Assembly (NCBI RefSeq): GCF_012489685.1
Contig: NC_080045.1
Location: 4,159,001-4,223,000, forward strand
Length of the DNA stretch: 64,000 nt
Reading direction: 5' to 3'
From: Lotus japonicus
Taxonomy: Eukaryota; Streptophyta; Magnoliopsida; Fabales; Fabaceae
Both the position numbers and the translations under genes were made by a program. A model generated the notes under the pieces. It saw nothing but the letters and a program-made list of their open reading frames with translations. It did no database searches and was not told the origin of the DNA. Of this stretch, positions 10,300 through 21,321 are shown in pieces. Within the stretch, counting starts at the first letter, position 1; the number at the start of each line of letters is the position of its first letter.

Positions 10300-12868
10300 T
10301 GGTTGAGAAGGATCATGTTCATGTCATGTGTGAAAATGTGTTGAGATTGTTTTGTTGACCAATGGCATGGCTTGGTCATGAAGGGGTTTGTATTAATTAA
10401 GCCGCCTTTGAATACCGGTTTTTTGTTGTTTACGTGAAAATTCTTCCTTCTAGCCTGTTGAGGTGTGTGTGGTCAGAAACTGACACATTGTTGCTCCCAC
10501 ATGGCTGATTTTTATATTGGGGATTTGGTAACCATGGATGTGAATTGTGATGAATACATATATAGCTTGTAGTTTTAGCTAAACTGATCATCCTCCACAT
10601 ATGAATTTTGTGAGGGCACACAGCACCACTGAAGTAGATGGCTGCATTATTTAATGTTCACGTTCCATATGATAAAACATTATATATAGAATAGTTATGT
10701 GTCTACTAACCTTAGGTGTATACCACCCATTTTTAATAAATATAGAAGAGAAATTGAGAAACGTTATTGATGATATGATATAGAACAATCCTGTATCGCG
10801 GTATAGTATAAGTTAATATTGAACACCTTATTTTTGTGACAGTTTTTAATTGTTAATCTACTTTGTGATCGTAAAAAAATTATCATAAAAGTGAATTCAC
10901 AATAGTGGTTGACATTATTTTGCGGTTCACATATTATTAATGGACAGAGAGAGTGAAGAAGAGAGAATGAAGACAAGAGATGGAAGGGAGATAGGGAGTT
11001 TAAAAGTTAATGTTGTAATTGGTATAGGCCAAGCTACTTTAATGAAACTCTCTTGTATAATTTCACCTATTAAATAGATTGTTAAAAAATGTTTATTGTT
11101 ATGTCATATTATGACAAAACTTTTACTGATTAACTATTTGAGAATGTTAATGATACAATTAATTTTGAATTTTTTTATTTTTTATTATTAGATAAAATTT
11201 CTCATTAGATAAAATTTCATGTTGATTCGTCTGAAAAGTGGATCTAGGTTATTCAACAGGAATCACACAATGTTTTATCCAATAACTGAGAGTATTTGAG
11301 AGAATGTTAAAAGATGTGTTACTAACATTGTTCTTATCAAGTTAATGAGTCGTTAATTCAAGTGACATATGTTCCATTTTTCTTAAATAAGGTTTTGAGT
11401 TTAAGTTTTAACTTATATGTATGCAAAACAAGTCTCGTCAAACTGTGAATGTTCTCAGCTCAAACACTATTATCTTCTATGAATAAATAATTGTGTGACA
11501 AAAGGAATATAATATAGTTCTTCCTGATCGATTTGGTTGCTTCCAGATGATTTAGATGTGAAGGTCTTTTGTAATGCAGTGTGTACGTGTGTGGATATGT
11601 ATTATAAATTGGGCAGCACCCAATTGGTTCGCAAGGCAACATTGTGGTCTCTTTAATTTACGTGATTACCCCCTTAACTAGGTCAATTGGGAGCAGCTAT
11701 TAATCATGAAATCATCGATTTTTTTTGTTGACAATATGGATTGTTATTTGAATTATTTAGAATCTAGAAGAATTTGCCAATTCAACATGAATTAAATAAA
11801 TTAAAATGAATTACATTAAAAAAATGTCGTCTTTGGTTTCTGTGGATCTAGATGATGGATTGATGGTTGATGAGGATGCATTTTGAAACTCCTGGATTTG
11901 ATATAAAATTAAAGATATATATTGATGGGTGTTTTTTAAATTCAATTCTTGAGATGGACAGGGATAAACGACCACATGCAGAAAACAAAGCATGCTCAAT
12001 ATGATAATCAAGCCTTGATGAAGACTTTGATACCTGAAATTTTCTATTTCTTTTCCTTCATGACATTAACAAAGTTATCCATGTTTTGGACTTTTTGGGG
12101 TTAGAGTTTACGTGACTCAAACCAAGTGAAGGGGAGTAAAAAGTATTCACATCAGTATATTTTGATTTCTGCTAGCTAGCTTTAGCTCATTAATTATTAA
12201 CGGGGCCCATTACTAGACACTCAAGAAATAAGGAACACGAGAGACAATATTATCCGAATTAGAAACAATATCCGAGTAACCAGTTCTCTCAGTAGAATTT
12301 TTTCTTTTCACAATATTTTAATTCGAAATTTTATTTAAGGCGAATTAGATAAGTAACTTATAAATCAACCATTCATCAAACGAGTTTCTTTCTTGAGAAG
12401 ATGTAATAATTAAGTATTATTTTCATGTTACTTTTGAACATGAGTTATTGTTGTATTGTGTTGACTATATTATGCTTTCATTTCTTGGGTCAGAAAGATA
12501 CCAAAGTAACGTGGTAAATGTCTCAGTAGACTTGTTCAGCAAAGGGCTTCTAGAAAAGATTCCTTAGTTACTTGCAGTGAGCGCAAAACAAACACAAAAT
12601 TAGTCAACAAGAAAAAGAGGAATACAAAAGACAATAACGACACCAAAAGAATGGACGTAAACTACTATGCAAGGGCCCGGGATCATGTGATATTAATATT
12701 ATCTTATAATTTGATCAAATTCATATATTAATTGACAAAAAAAAAATCATATATCATATACATATATATAATTTTCTTTGTCTATAGATGTAATTATTTC
12801 TTTTTATCTTGTATTGGGTTGAAGTACCCCTTGTACTTCATTTCAATATATATTTTCTCATTACCTAT

Positions 12869-12871
<3 letters not shown>
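10300..12871. other. Intergenic, no gene seen
   Basis: About 2.5 kb AT-rich. Contains a 15-bp direct repeat (ATTAGATAAAATTTC at 11187-11201 and 11204-11218) and a possible micro-insertion with an A-tract flanked by TCATATAT (12721-12728 and 12747-12754). No coding signal. Confidence 0.5.
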
Positions 12872-12913
<42 letters not shown>

Positions 12914-12914
12914 A
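12872..12914. repeat. Microsatellite (AT)n-(TG)n
   Basis: About 29 bp of alternating A/T directly followed by TG repeats. Confidence 0.95.
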
Positions 12915-12978
12915 TGTTTATCCTTCAATTAAATATGTGTATTGTGCTCTTAATTCATCAAATACACATTAAAAAAAA

Positions 12979-13526
12979 GGCTTAAATACTCTGTAGGTCC
13001 CTGAAATTGTACCCCGTATCAAAATAAGTCCCTGAATTTTTTTTTTCCGATTCCGGGTCCCTAGAAAAATTTGTTTGATCAAAATAAGTCCCTACGCCGG
13101 AGAAGACAGTGGTTGCCTCCTCATTGTTTCCACAAACCATGAAATAACATGTTTAAAACACTCCTAGACCTTCATATATCTGATCTGGGCGAAGAAATCG
13201 CAAGAAACAAAGCTAAAACGAAGAAACCGAGAAGCTCCATAAATTCCGGCGAGAAGAAATCAACTTGCGACTGACCTTTTCTCTTCAACTGTGACGACCC
13301 AGCCCACGAGACCACCACCACTGAGTTCCTGAGGACGAGACGAAGCCGGCCCAACACCCTGGTCGTAGCGCCGCCATGACCGCCGTCGTCAACCACCGTC
13401 TTCTCCGACGTAGGGACTTATTCTGATTTAAAAAACAATTCCAGGGATCCGGAATCGGAAATTTTTTTTTCAGGGACTTATTTTGATACGGGGTACAATT
13501 TCAGGGACCCTTAAAGTATTTAAGCC
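12979..13526. mobile_element. MULE-like non-autonomous element with long TIRs
   Basis: Long inverted repeats (~135-140 bp: 12979-~13117 and ~13390-13526) open with GGCTTAAATACT and contain GGTCCCTGAAATTGTACCCC. A 9-bp target duplication, TAAAAAAAA, lies at 12970-12978 and 13527-13535 (low complexity, so weaker evidence). Long TIRs and a 9-bp duplication fit Mutator-like elements. The centre is markedly GC-rich compared with its surroundings and could be captured host sequence; no transposase is present. Confidence 0.75.
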
Positions 13527-13648
13527 TAAAAAAAAACACTCATCAAATACAATAACAAAGTATTTTCCCATTAAGTAGGTCCACTATATGTCTATATGGA
13601 TTAATTAGTAAAGATACATAAATGTTACTACGATGATATATTGTGATT

Positions 13649-13660
13649 CCTTAAAAAAAA
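13649..13660 (+). mobile_element. 12-bp A-tailed micro-insertion
   Basis: CCTTAAAAAAAA lies between two perfect copies of GATATATTGTGATT (13635-13648 and 13661-13674). A 14-bp duplication around an A-tailed insert is the pattern left by target-primed reverse transcription with extreme 5' truncation. Confidence 0.65.
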
Positions 13661-13829
13661 GATATATTGTGATTGTTTTTGTATTTTAATTTTTATTTAA
13701 TTTAAGGAAAATAAAAGAATGGTACAACATGAGATGATTTCGTAAGCATTTCATGCATGCTGCGCTGCAATGAACTCTAAGAAACTTGCAAATTTCGTCT
13801 GGGTTTCATAGCCTATCTAGTCGAAAAAA

Positions 13830-14359
13830 ATTGAAAAAATAGATATTTATTTTGAATTGGACCGAATTTCAGATTTAATTATCAAAACCGAACAAATTCA
13901 ATCCAAACCAAATATCATATTGATTAATTGTAATTACATATTTACACCATATATATGCTTATATATTTATTATAATTAATACATGTACTTCTTTATACAA
14001 ATGTATTTGAATAAATACAACTTCAAGTAATTATTTGATATACATCAATTGAACAAATATAATTATGATATATAAAAATATTGGCTCTGTTATAATTTAT
14101 GAAAATGTTATATTAATACTATAAATTATTTATTGTTGTAATGATTATATAACAAATATTTTTAAGATTTATATACTACAATCCAAAATCTGAAAAAAAA
14201 TCAATTCAATCTAAATCAAACCGTTACATATTGGGTCAAATCAAATCAAATTTTAATTTAAAGATAAATTTATGGGATGATAAAATAAGAAAACTGATGA
14301 GATTGGATCGGATGATTTTCCCTTCGAAACTAATCCAGTCCATTCCGCGAACACCTCTA
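13830..14359. repeat. Possible hAT-like MITE relic
   Basis: The right end reads CGCGAACACCTCTA, reverse complement TAGAGGTGTTCGCG, a common hAT MITE terminus. The body carries diverged ACCGAA / AATCCAAACCAAA and GGATCGGAT motifs typical of that class. No matching left terminus or target duplication was found. Confidence 0.35.
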
Positions 14360-15873
14360 CCATTACGAATGTACTTTTATAAAATTCTAAAATTAAATTA
14401 AAAAAATTTAGACTTTTAAATAAAAAAAAACTACAAATTTATATAATTGTTAACTAAAAAGCTAATGTAATGAAGACCTATATATCAGTATTTGTTTACT
14501 TACCAAATATATGGCATGCTAAAGGGGTACCAAACCAAAGAGACCTCTCACCTATTACAGTATATTATAATTATACTACAAACTTTAACTTGAAATAATA
14601 ACGGCAACTTAATAAGATTCCTTAAGCAATAATATTTGTATAATTCTAACATTAATGATGATGACAAAATATCACGAATAAACATCAGATCATAATGATG
14701 ATGATGACGGTGGTTAAGGTATATTTGGTAAGGAATTTACTTTTCGGAATTTGAACTTTTAGTTTAAAGATCAGGGAAGTTAGAAACCAGGCTTATATAG
14801 TGATATGCTGATATGCCATCTTTGCTGGAATTTATTTAGTTTGAGCATGATGCTAAATTCTCTCGGTTTCATCTTTTGTGGAAAGAGATTGAGCTTTTGA
14901 TTAGCCATGGCTACTTTACTATGTCTACCTATGGCCAGCAGATTATATTAGTAGATATTTAGGATGTTTGATTGTTCCCCTTTTGCTCTTTGTTTTACTA
15001 TTTTAGGAGGAATATACGTACCTCTGCTCTCATTTTTGTCTTCTGCTTCCATTTTATTAGATTTTATTTTCTACAAAAATAATTGGATCATATATTGTTG
15101 TTATTGTACCACATTCTTCCAAAGAGCACAACTAAATCACACGACTTGATAGTGCACGACCCAACACAACAAATGTGTTAAACTAAAAGAAAATCGCACA
15201 TTTTTAAAATTAAAATAACATAGAAAATCATTAAACCATATTAGTTTTCAAATAAAATACATTGTGCGTGTCGTGTGTGAGACTGTGAGTAGTGTACGTC
15301 ATGCCCCATTAAGTCGTGTGATTTAGCCGGGCTAATTTTTACTCTGGATTGGGAGACCATATGTTTAATTGGTAGATTATATACTTTAAATGTTGTATTA
15401 GCATGTATTCTCAAGACCTCTACTTGTTGAGATAATAAAAGGAAGAAATTCAAACAACGAGCATGTGACACAACAGAACAACACAACAGACAAATATGAT
15501 CATGATTGCCTGTAAAATGAAAACAAAGACGATGGGTATTCAAGTATTCAACATTTAAATCCAACAAGATTAGTACTAGTACTACTTTATAACGGTGGGG
15601 ATATATAATTGCAAATGCTAACCAAGTATAACTACTAAGTGCTTGTTTTCTTCTTCTTTTTGGAAAGCACTACAAGTGCTTGTTGAATCGTTCAAGTCGA
15701 AGTCAACTCTGTTTTGGGTCAATGTCAACTGTTGAACTTACTTATAATTTACTAAACTAGTACAGGGCCACATATGTGTAACGGGAACTAACCACATGTG
15801 TGCACGTTGGAAAATACAAATAAATTATAAATCTTTAACAGTACACAAATAATAAAATACCATTATTAACCTT
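14360..15873. other. Intergenic, no gene seen
   Basis: AT-rich; open frames here are short and show no family similarity. Confidence 0.5.
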
Positions 15874-15967
15874 TAATTTAGCATGTGTTATGCCTTTTTT
15901 TGTAACCAAAAAAATTTAGCATGTGTTATGCCTTTTTTTGTAACCAAAAAAATTTAGCATGTGTTAT
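15874..15967. repeat. 38-bp tandem repeat, about 2.5 copies
   Basis: The unit TTTAGCATGTGTTATGCC plus TTTTTTTGTAACCAAAAAAA starts again at 38-bp spacing (GCATGTGTTA at 15881 and 15919; partial at 15957). The unit itself looks like a target repeat followed by a short A-tailed insert, later duplicated. Confidence 0.85.
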
Positions 15968-16872
15968 TGACATGAACACTTCAAATTAAAGGTAAATTAA
16001 ACATGGTGTTTGAAAATGTAATTGGGCTGACTGGCTCAAAAGGTCAAATAGCATCTCAATCGGTTCAAAAGTCTCACGACTAAGTGAGTATCTAAGGGCA
16101 CATGAGATGATTTAGTGAAAGAACATCATGTCCCAACTAAGATATATTAGCCTCACAATGACCTATTCACTAACAATCATGCTCCTCCGAGGCAACATTG
16201 ATCTCGGAATCCTTCCTAACAACCTAGCTATAGTCCTTCGTTTTCATAACACTTTTTCTCCTTATGCAACAGTACTCTAAATTCTTCTTAGATTCAGATA
16301 TCATCTCTTTGTTCTTTTGTTGACTTGAGCTTCAGGGTACCTTTGTAGGTACACCTCGCCGTGACCATGCAATTCCATCGAACCGCCGCAATCGACATAC
16401 AAAGAACCACCGCAATCTGCAAAATATATTAAAAAAAACGGGAAAAAATTCCATAGTGGCTTTGAACCACTACCCAAATTACCACAGTGTTGCATATTTA
16501 TTTTGAGGTGGTCTCAAAATTCCTGCTAAATGTTTCTTTTTTTCCGCTCTTCGTGTAAGTGGCGGTAAGAAACTGTCACATATGTTATGTCAAAACCTTT
16601 TGAGTCCAAATGTCGGGACCAATTAAAAAATGAAATAAGTGATTGTCATTACCTTTGATCCTATTTGTAAGAACTAAATGAAATGTCTGCTTTGGTCATT
16701 TTTATAATAACCATTGGAGTTTGTGGTTCCTTAATTATTTTTTAACAAGAATGTCGTTACTTAATTAAAATTTCTCCTTTCTTTTCACTCTGCTAAGCAT
16801 TAATGATGCATAACAATTAAGAAGTGAGTATTGGGCAATTTTAAAAGTCCAATAGAAAAATTCAAAACATTT
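15968..16872. other. Intergenic, no gene seen
   Basis: No supported coding, RNA or mobile feature. Confidence 0.45.
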
Positions 16873-16890
16873 AACTATATTAACTAGATT

Positions 16891-17415
16891 GTGTGTTAGG
16901 AGGTGTGATTCGAAATCATGCTAAGGAGTTTGTGGGATGTTTCGCGGAGGCTCTGGGGGGTTAGATGGGCTTATGAAGCTGAAGTTTTAGCAACATTCTC
17001 TCCATCACATCTTAGTAGAAAGTGACTGCACAATTGCTGTAGGGTGGGCTAATAACAAACAAAACAGACCTTGGAAGCTGGGGAATGAGTTGAATATGAT
17101 TGATATCTTGAAAGAAGAAGTGGAAGTGGTGGCGATCGTGCATGTCTTTAGAAAAGCCAATTCTCTTGCGAATCACCTTGCAAAATCTGGTGTGGAGAGA
17201 GCTTCCCCTTTAAGTGTTTTCTTTGGCTTGGGTCAGGGGTCGGCTTAAAACTGTCATGTTTTTTGCCTTAGCTTTAATTTGCTGTTCTAATCCTGCTCCT
17301 ATCCTTGGTACTTTCTTCTCTTTGTTGTAATTCTGTTTCTCTAAGCCTACTTGAGAAGGTTGGTCTCAAAATTTCTTTCCATCAATATAATTTTGCTCTT
17401 TCGAAAGAAAAAAAA
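16891..17415 (+). mobile_element. 5'-truncated LINE 3' end with poly-A and target duplication
   Basis: Encodes in broken frames the C-terminal RNase H of plant LINEs (VESDCTIAVGW near 17010, PWKLGNELNMIDILKEE, VFRKANSLANHLAKSGVE near 17145-17200), followed by a ~170-bp 3' UTR and an A-run (17408-17417). An 18-bp target duplication with two mismatches flanks it: 16873-16890 and 17416-17433 (AACTATATTAACTAGATT against AACTATAATAACCAGATT). This is the classic structure of a 5'-truncated target-primed insertion, old enough for the duplication to have diverged. Confidence 0.85.
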
Positions 17416-17612
17416 AACTATAATAACCAGATTTCTAAAACATTGTGAATTAATTTTTTTTATTTTTATAAATAGAATCAGATGTAGTATTAATTTACCG
17501 CAGTGCTAGAGATGCTGTAGGGATCTCAATCTTATTAACTCATTAAATCATGCATTAATGTGGAGTATCTATTCCCACATACTCATATTTGTCATGTTGA
17601 AATTGAATATGT

Positions 17613-17677
17613 ACTCCAATGGTAATAGATATTCATATAAGTATGTATTTAACATTAGATACTACCATTGGAGATGC
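17613..17677. repeat. Short inverted repeat, MITE-like end
   Basis: CTCCAATGGTAATA is mirrored by TACTACCATTGGAGATGC; the GGAGATGCTCTTAA end resembles a common plant MITE terminus. No target duplication assigned. Confidence 0.4.
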
Positions 17678-17710
17678 TCTTAAAAAAAAGAAATGATTTA
17701 TCTTCCTACT

Positions 17711-17812
17711 AATCCTCCTACACACTAAATGAAGCAAAAAGTTATTACTTTTGGTATGTTCGAAATGTATAAAACACTTAATTATTTCTCCATTTTGTGT
17801 GTAGGAGGATTT
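17711..17812. repeat. Inverted repeat around AATCCTCCTACACAC
   Basis: AATCCTCCTACACAC (17711-17725) and its inverse GTGTGTAGGAGGATT (~17797-17812) form a stem with an ~70-bp loop; the flanks carry further CCTACT/AGTAGG pairs. Probably a small foldback/MITE relic. Confidence 0.45.
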
Positions 17813-17849
17813 GTACGAGGATGAAGTAGGAGGATATAACAATGCTAAA

Positions 17850-20250
17850 AAAAATTGTCAAACACCTTAGTGAAAGCTTGAAGCATTAAACAGGGAGGTT
17901 ATAAAACTACGGAATTGATCATAATAAAATCTTGAGGTACGTAACAATACAAGAAACCGGATCATAAATTGTTATAAATAAATAGTGCTAACTCTTTGCA
18001 GACATACTTTGATGTTAAGAGTTCTTTTTATCAATAACTGCCAACCTGAAAGCCAGAAAGGTTCTGCATTACCTGCCTTTACTCATTTGCTAATTAAGAC
18101 AGTGTACACCCCATCACTTATTCTTTGAAATAAATCTTTTCCTTCAGCTAACCAGTAAGAATATATTTGTATATGTTAAACTAAAATAACAAATCTGTCG
18201 ATTACCCAGTAACTACTTACCTGTTTTAATTTTGTTTTGACTTTAAAAACTTAGTCACTTCTCATTTTACAAAAGCATGAGTATGAAATAAATTTTAGAA
18301 CTAACATACCAGTGTAGGTTCCTAACTCGAACAAGATTATTTAATGTGTGGATGATACTGAGAGATTCAATAATTTTTAATTGTGGGGGCAATATTTACA
18401 TTTATTACAAGAAATGCCTAATTTAGCGTTTTTTGCGACTCGAACGCTAAATTTTGCTTGTTAGCATCGATTTGACTAACGCTAAACGTTGATTTTAAAT
18501 TATGTTCTGCTTAAGTCAATGTTGGCCTTTGGATAATAAGTTAGGTTATTTATTTGTTTGTTTCTTGAGGATACTTGCGTAGTTGGACACTAGGTATTCT
18601 TGGCAGCAACTTCCATGTTGGGATGTTATGCATTTTGGGAATCTATTCCGAATTGTGATGACAAAACATGCTGAAAAGACTCGTGTTGTTACCGTAATGC
18701 CAGTCATCAGATCAAGATGTTACACTAAAACAATAGCTTCAGCCTTCAAGTCATTTAAAGTGAGTCACGACTCTGACGCTAAATTGAGTGTAGCGTCGGT
18801 TTTTACTTAGTTATCATCAATTTTGACTAATGTTAATAAACACTTTTCAGATCATAAAATAGAACAGATTACTACTAAATGCTTCAAAAATACAAGTTTT
18901 CATATCTTAGAAACTCTACACAATTTTTCTTTCTTAACATTATTCAGTTTTGGTGTCTTCATTTATCTTTTCACCAAGCAAGATTTCTATGGCATTGGCT
19001 TGTGTAAGGAAAAAAATGAATTGAAGAAACCAAAAATAAAAGGGAGTGCATGAGTTGAAGATATAAAAAATTAGAAAAGGTACTCAATCTTTTGTCCTTA
19101 AATTGCGAAAATATTGATGATGCCCCCAAAAAGTTTCACAAAAAAAGGGGAACTCAACAAGAGGAGGATGAGTGCCCGTGTATGTTTATATATATCGTAG
19201 AAATGCAAGATGAAATCAAAATTATAGTAAACAGTCAAAAGTTAAGAAAAGTTGTTTATGTTCACAACACTTGTATTGAAATATCAAATATGCACTCAAT
19301 CAGTTCAATATCTCAATCAGGGCATGGTTGTAATCGATAAGGTTGGTCACTGTTGTGCCAGGACCACCTAACTCAGTTCGGTGCTTCTATTTTTCTTCAT
19401 TTCTTGATCAGCATATATAAGACAACGTTTAAATCCCCAGCCTGGCCAGCCAATGCAGCCATATACTATGAGTTATGACTTTCTGCTATGGATGGCAAAC
19501 TCATTAATAAGACTAAAGGGACACTTCAGATTTGGAACCCTATCTCTTCCTGTACGGCGTGAGTTGTCAATTTTCTGATAGAGAATGATCTCTTGCAAAC
19601 TTCATCTTCACACACCCTTGCAAATTGCTTTACATGTCATGCATCGATGATTATCGAAAATGTTACTTGGACATAAATACACGTTGCGGTGGTTAAAAAT
19701 CTCGCTAAACTATATGTTGATTGAATATCCGCTAAAAAGTAGATGTCTACATTTAGTCACTATATAGAGCTTTTATATTAAGGTAATACACCTTAATGTG
19801 AAATACATGTTCTTTCAAGATAGATTCATTGCATTCTTTGAGTCGTTCGATCAAAGATTGGTCGACTCAAATTGTAACTTTTTATATAACAACCGATCTT
19901 GATCGAGGATTCAAATTGCATGACTGCGTGAGTACAAGATATCACTAACGGTAGGGAATCGGAATCCGGTCTTCCTCTTGATTTCTATGTTTATCACTCA
20001 TAACTTTGAACCATAACCATATATATATATATATATAACGTGAGTATGAAACTATGAATTGGATTAGATACTACATTACTATCCATACATGTAAAGTTTT
20101 ACTGGTAATGATCCACATCTAAACCGAATCTAATTGAAGGGTAAATTATTATTTTTTCTTAATTTTTTTACAAGGTAAATAAATGTCAAATTTTAAAAAA
20201 GGTTATATATATTGTAGTATTGCAGAATCTCTAATGATTAAGACAAATTT
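17850..20250. other. Intergenic; possible CACTA-like debris
   Basis: No gene supported. At 18410-18500 and 18770-18840 there are repeated AACGCTAAA motifs next to TTACAAGAAATGCC, reminiscent of degraded CACTA subterminal repeats (weak). An (AT)n run lies at 20019-20037. Confidence 0.35.
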
Positions 20251-20254
20251 GTTA

Positions 20255-20348
20255 GGTAGGTAACTACAAAATGTGGGAATATATGTATAACAATATTTGT
20301 GAGTTAGGTAACTACAAAATGTGGGTATGTATGTATAACAATATATGG
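20255..20348. repeat. 48-bp tandem duplication
   Basis: Two copies of a unit containing TAACTACAAAATGTGGG and TGTATAACAATAT, offset by 48 bp (TAACTAC at 20261 and 20309), slightly diverged. Confidence 0.8.
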
Positions 20349-21321
20349 GGTCCAAATGAAAGTTGGTTTATGAAGACTCCATTTTCATTCTCTCAACCAA
20401 TCACATTAACTCATGTAACATGCATGGAAATTCTTCATACAAAATAGCATTTTTCCTGCAAAATTTCTACATTAGTAGGTACAACTTGGCCGAATTTAAT
20501 AAATGCATAAATTAAGTGTGAGCCAGTGAAATCTTAGCAGGGAACCATAATTTGATCTTCCTAGACGATGTTTTCTTGGTAGTTGGCATCACAATAATAC
20601 AAGGAGAAAGTTGATTAATTGATTCTGAAGTTAAAATCAATTTCGGGGAGAACCTTTCTATGAATTGGAATTGATTCTGAAGAAATAAAAGCTAATCCAA
20701 ATATGATATGAATGATCCAAACAAGTCATCGAAGCACAGCGAATACTGTAATGGTGCTGCAATCAGTGCACTTTAAGGCAGCACACCACAATCAACCTGC
20801 TATGAGATGGACCACAATGTGTGTGCCAAAAACTCACAATTTCATTATCAGTCGTGCTTTTGATGCTGGAGCTGGACTATAATCTTCAATACATGTGAAG
20901 GAACCACTATTCATTTATTGACATGGTAACTGATGCTATTTATTACACAGCTGGTACCAAGGTTATTATATACCTCCATAACTTCCTTTGTTTGTCAATG
21001 AAGCTACAGCTCAATTTGTTGCACCCAGAAAAGAATCAGATTTGGTTTTGTTCAGTCCAAGTTAGTATGGTGGGCCACTGGTTCAAATTTAATAGGAACT
21101 GACAATTAAGACTATGGAAAAGGTACACACTTGTATAGTTCAAATTCCATAGGTTATGCAGTGCTTACTTTCTTTAGTTAAGGAGTCTGAAGAAATCTAC
21201 TCAAAGGGAGAAAAGAATAGATGATCATTTACATTTCTTATTATGATATACAGCTGTATACAAAATTGTATACCCCACATGAATAAAACAATATAGATAT
21301 ATATCTGAAACTGAAGTAAAA

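Noticed and set aside
11704..11735. A further inverted micro-insertion (TTGTCAACAAAAAAA core)
   Set aside because: The flanking repeat (ATCGATT / ATGGATT) is short and imperfect.
13172..13396. 75-codon frame inside the MULE-like element as a gene
   Set aside because: No ATG-supported family match; likely non-coding core, possibly captured DNA.
15874..15967. CRISPR-like array
   Set aside because: Tandem 38-bp copies without unique spacers, in a plant genome.
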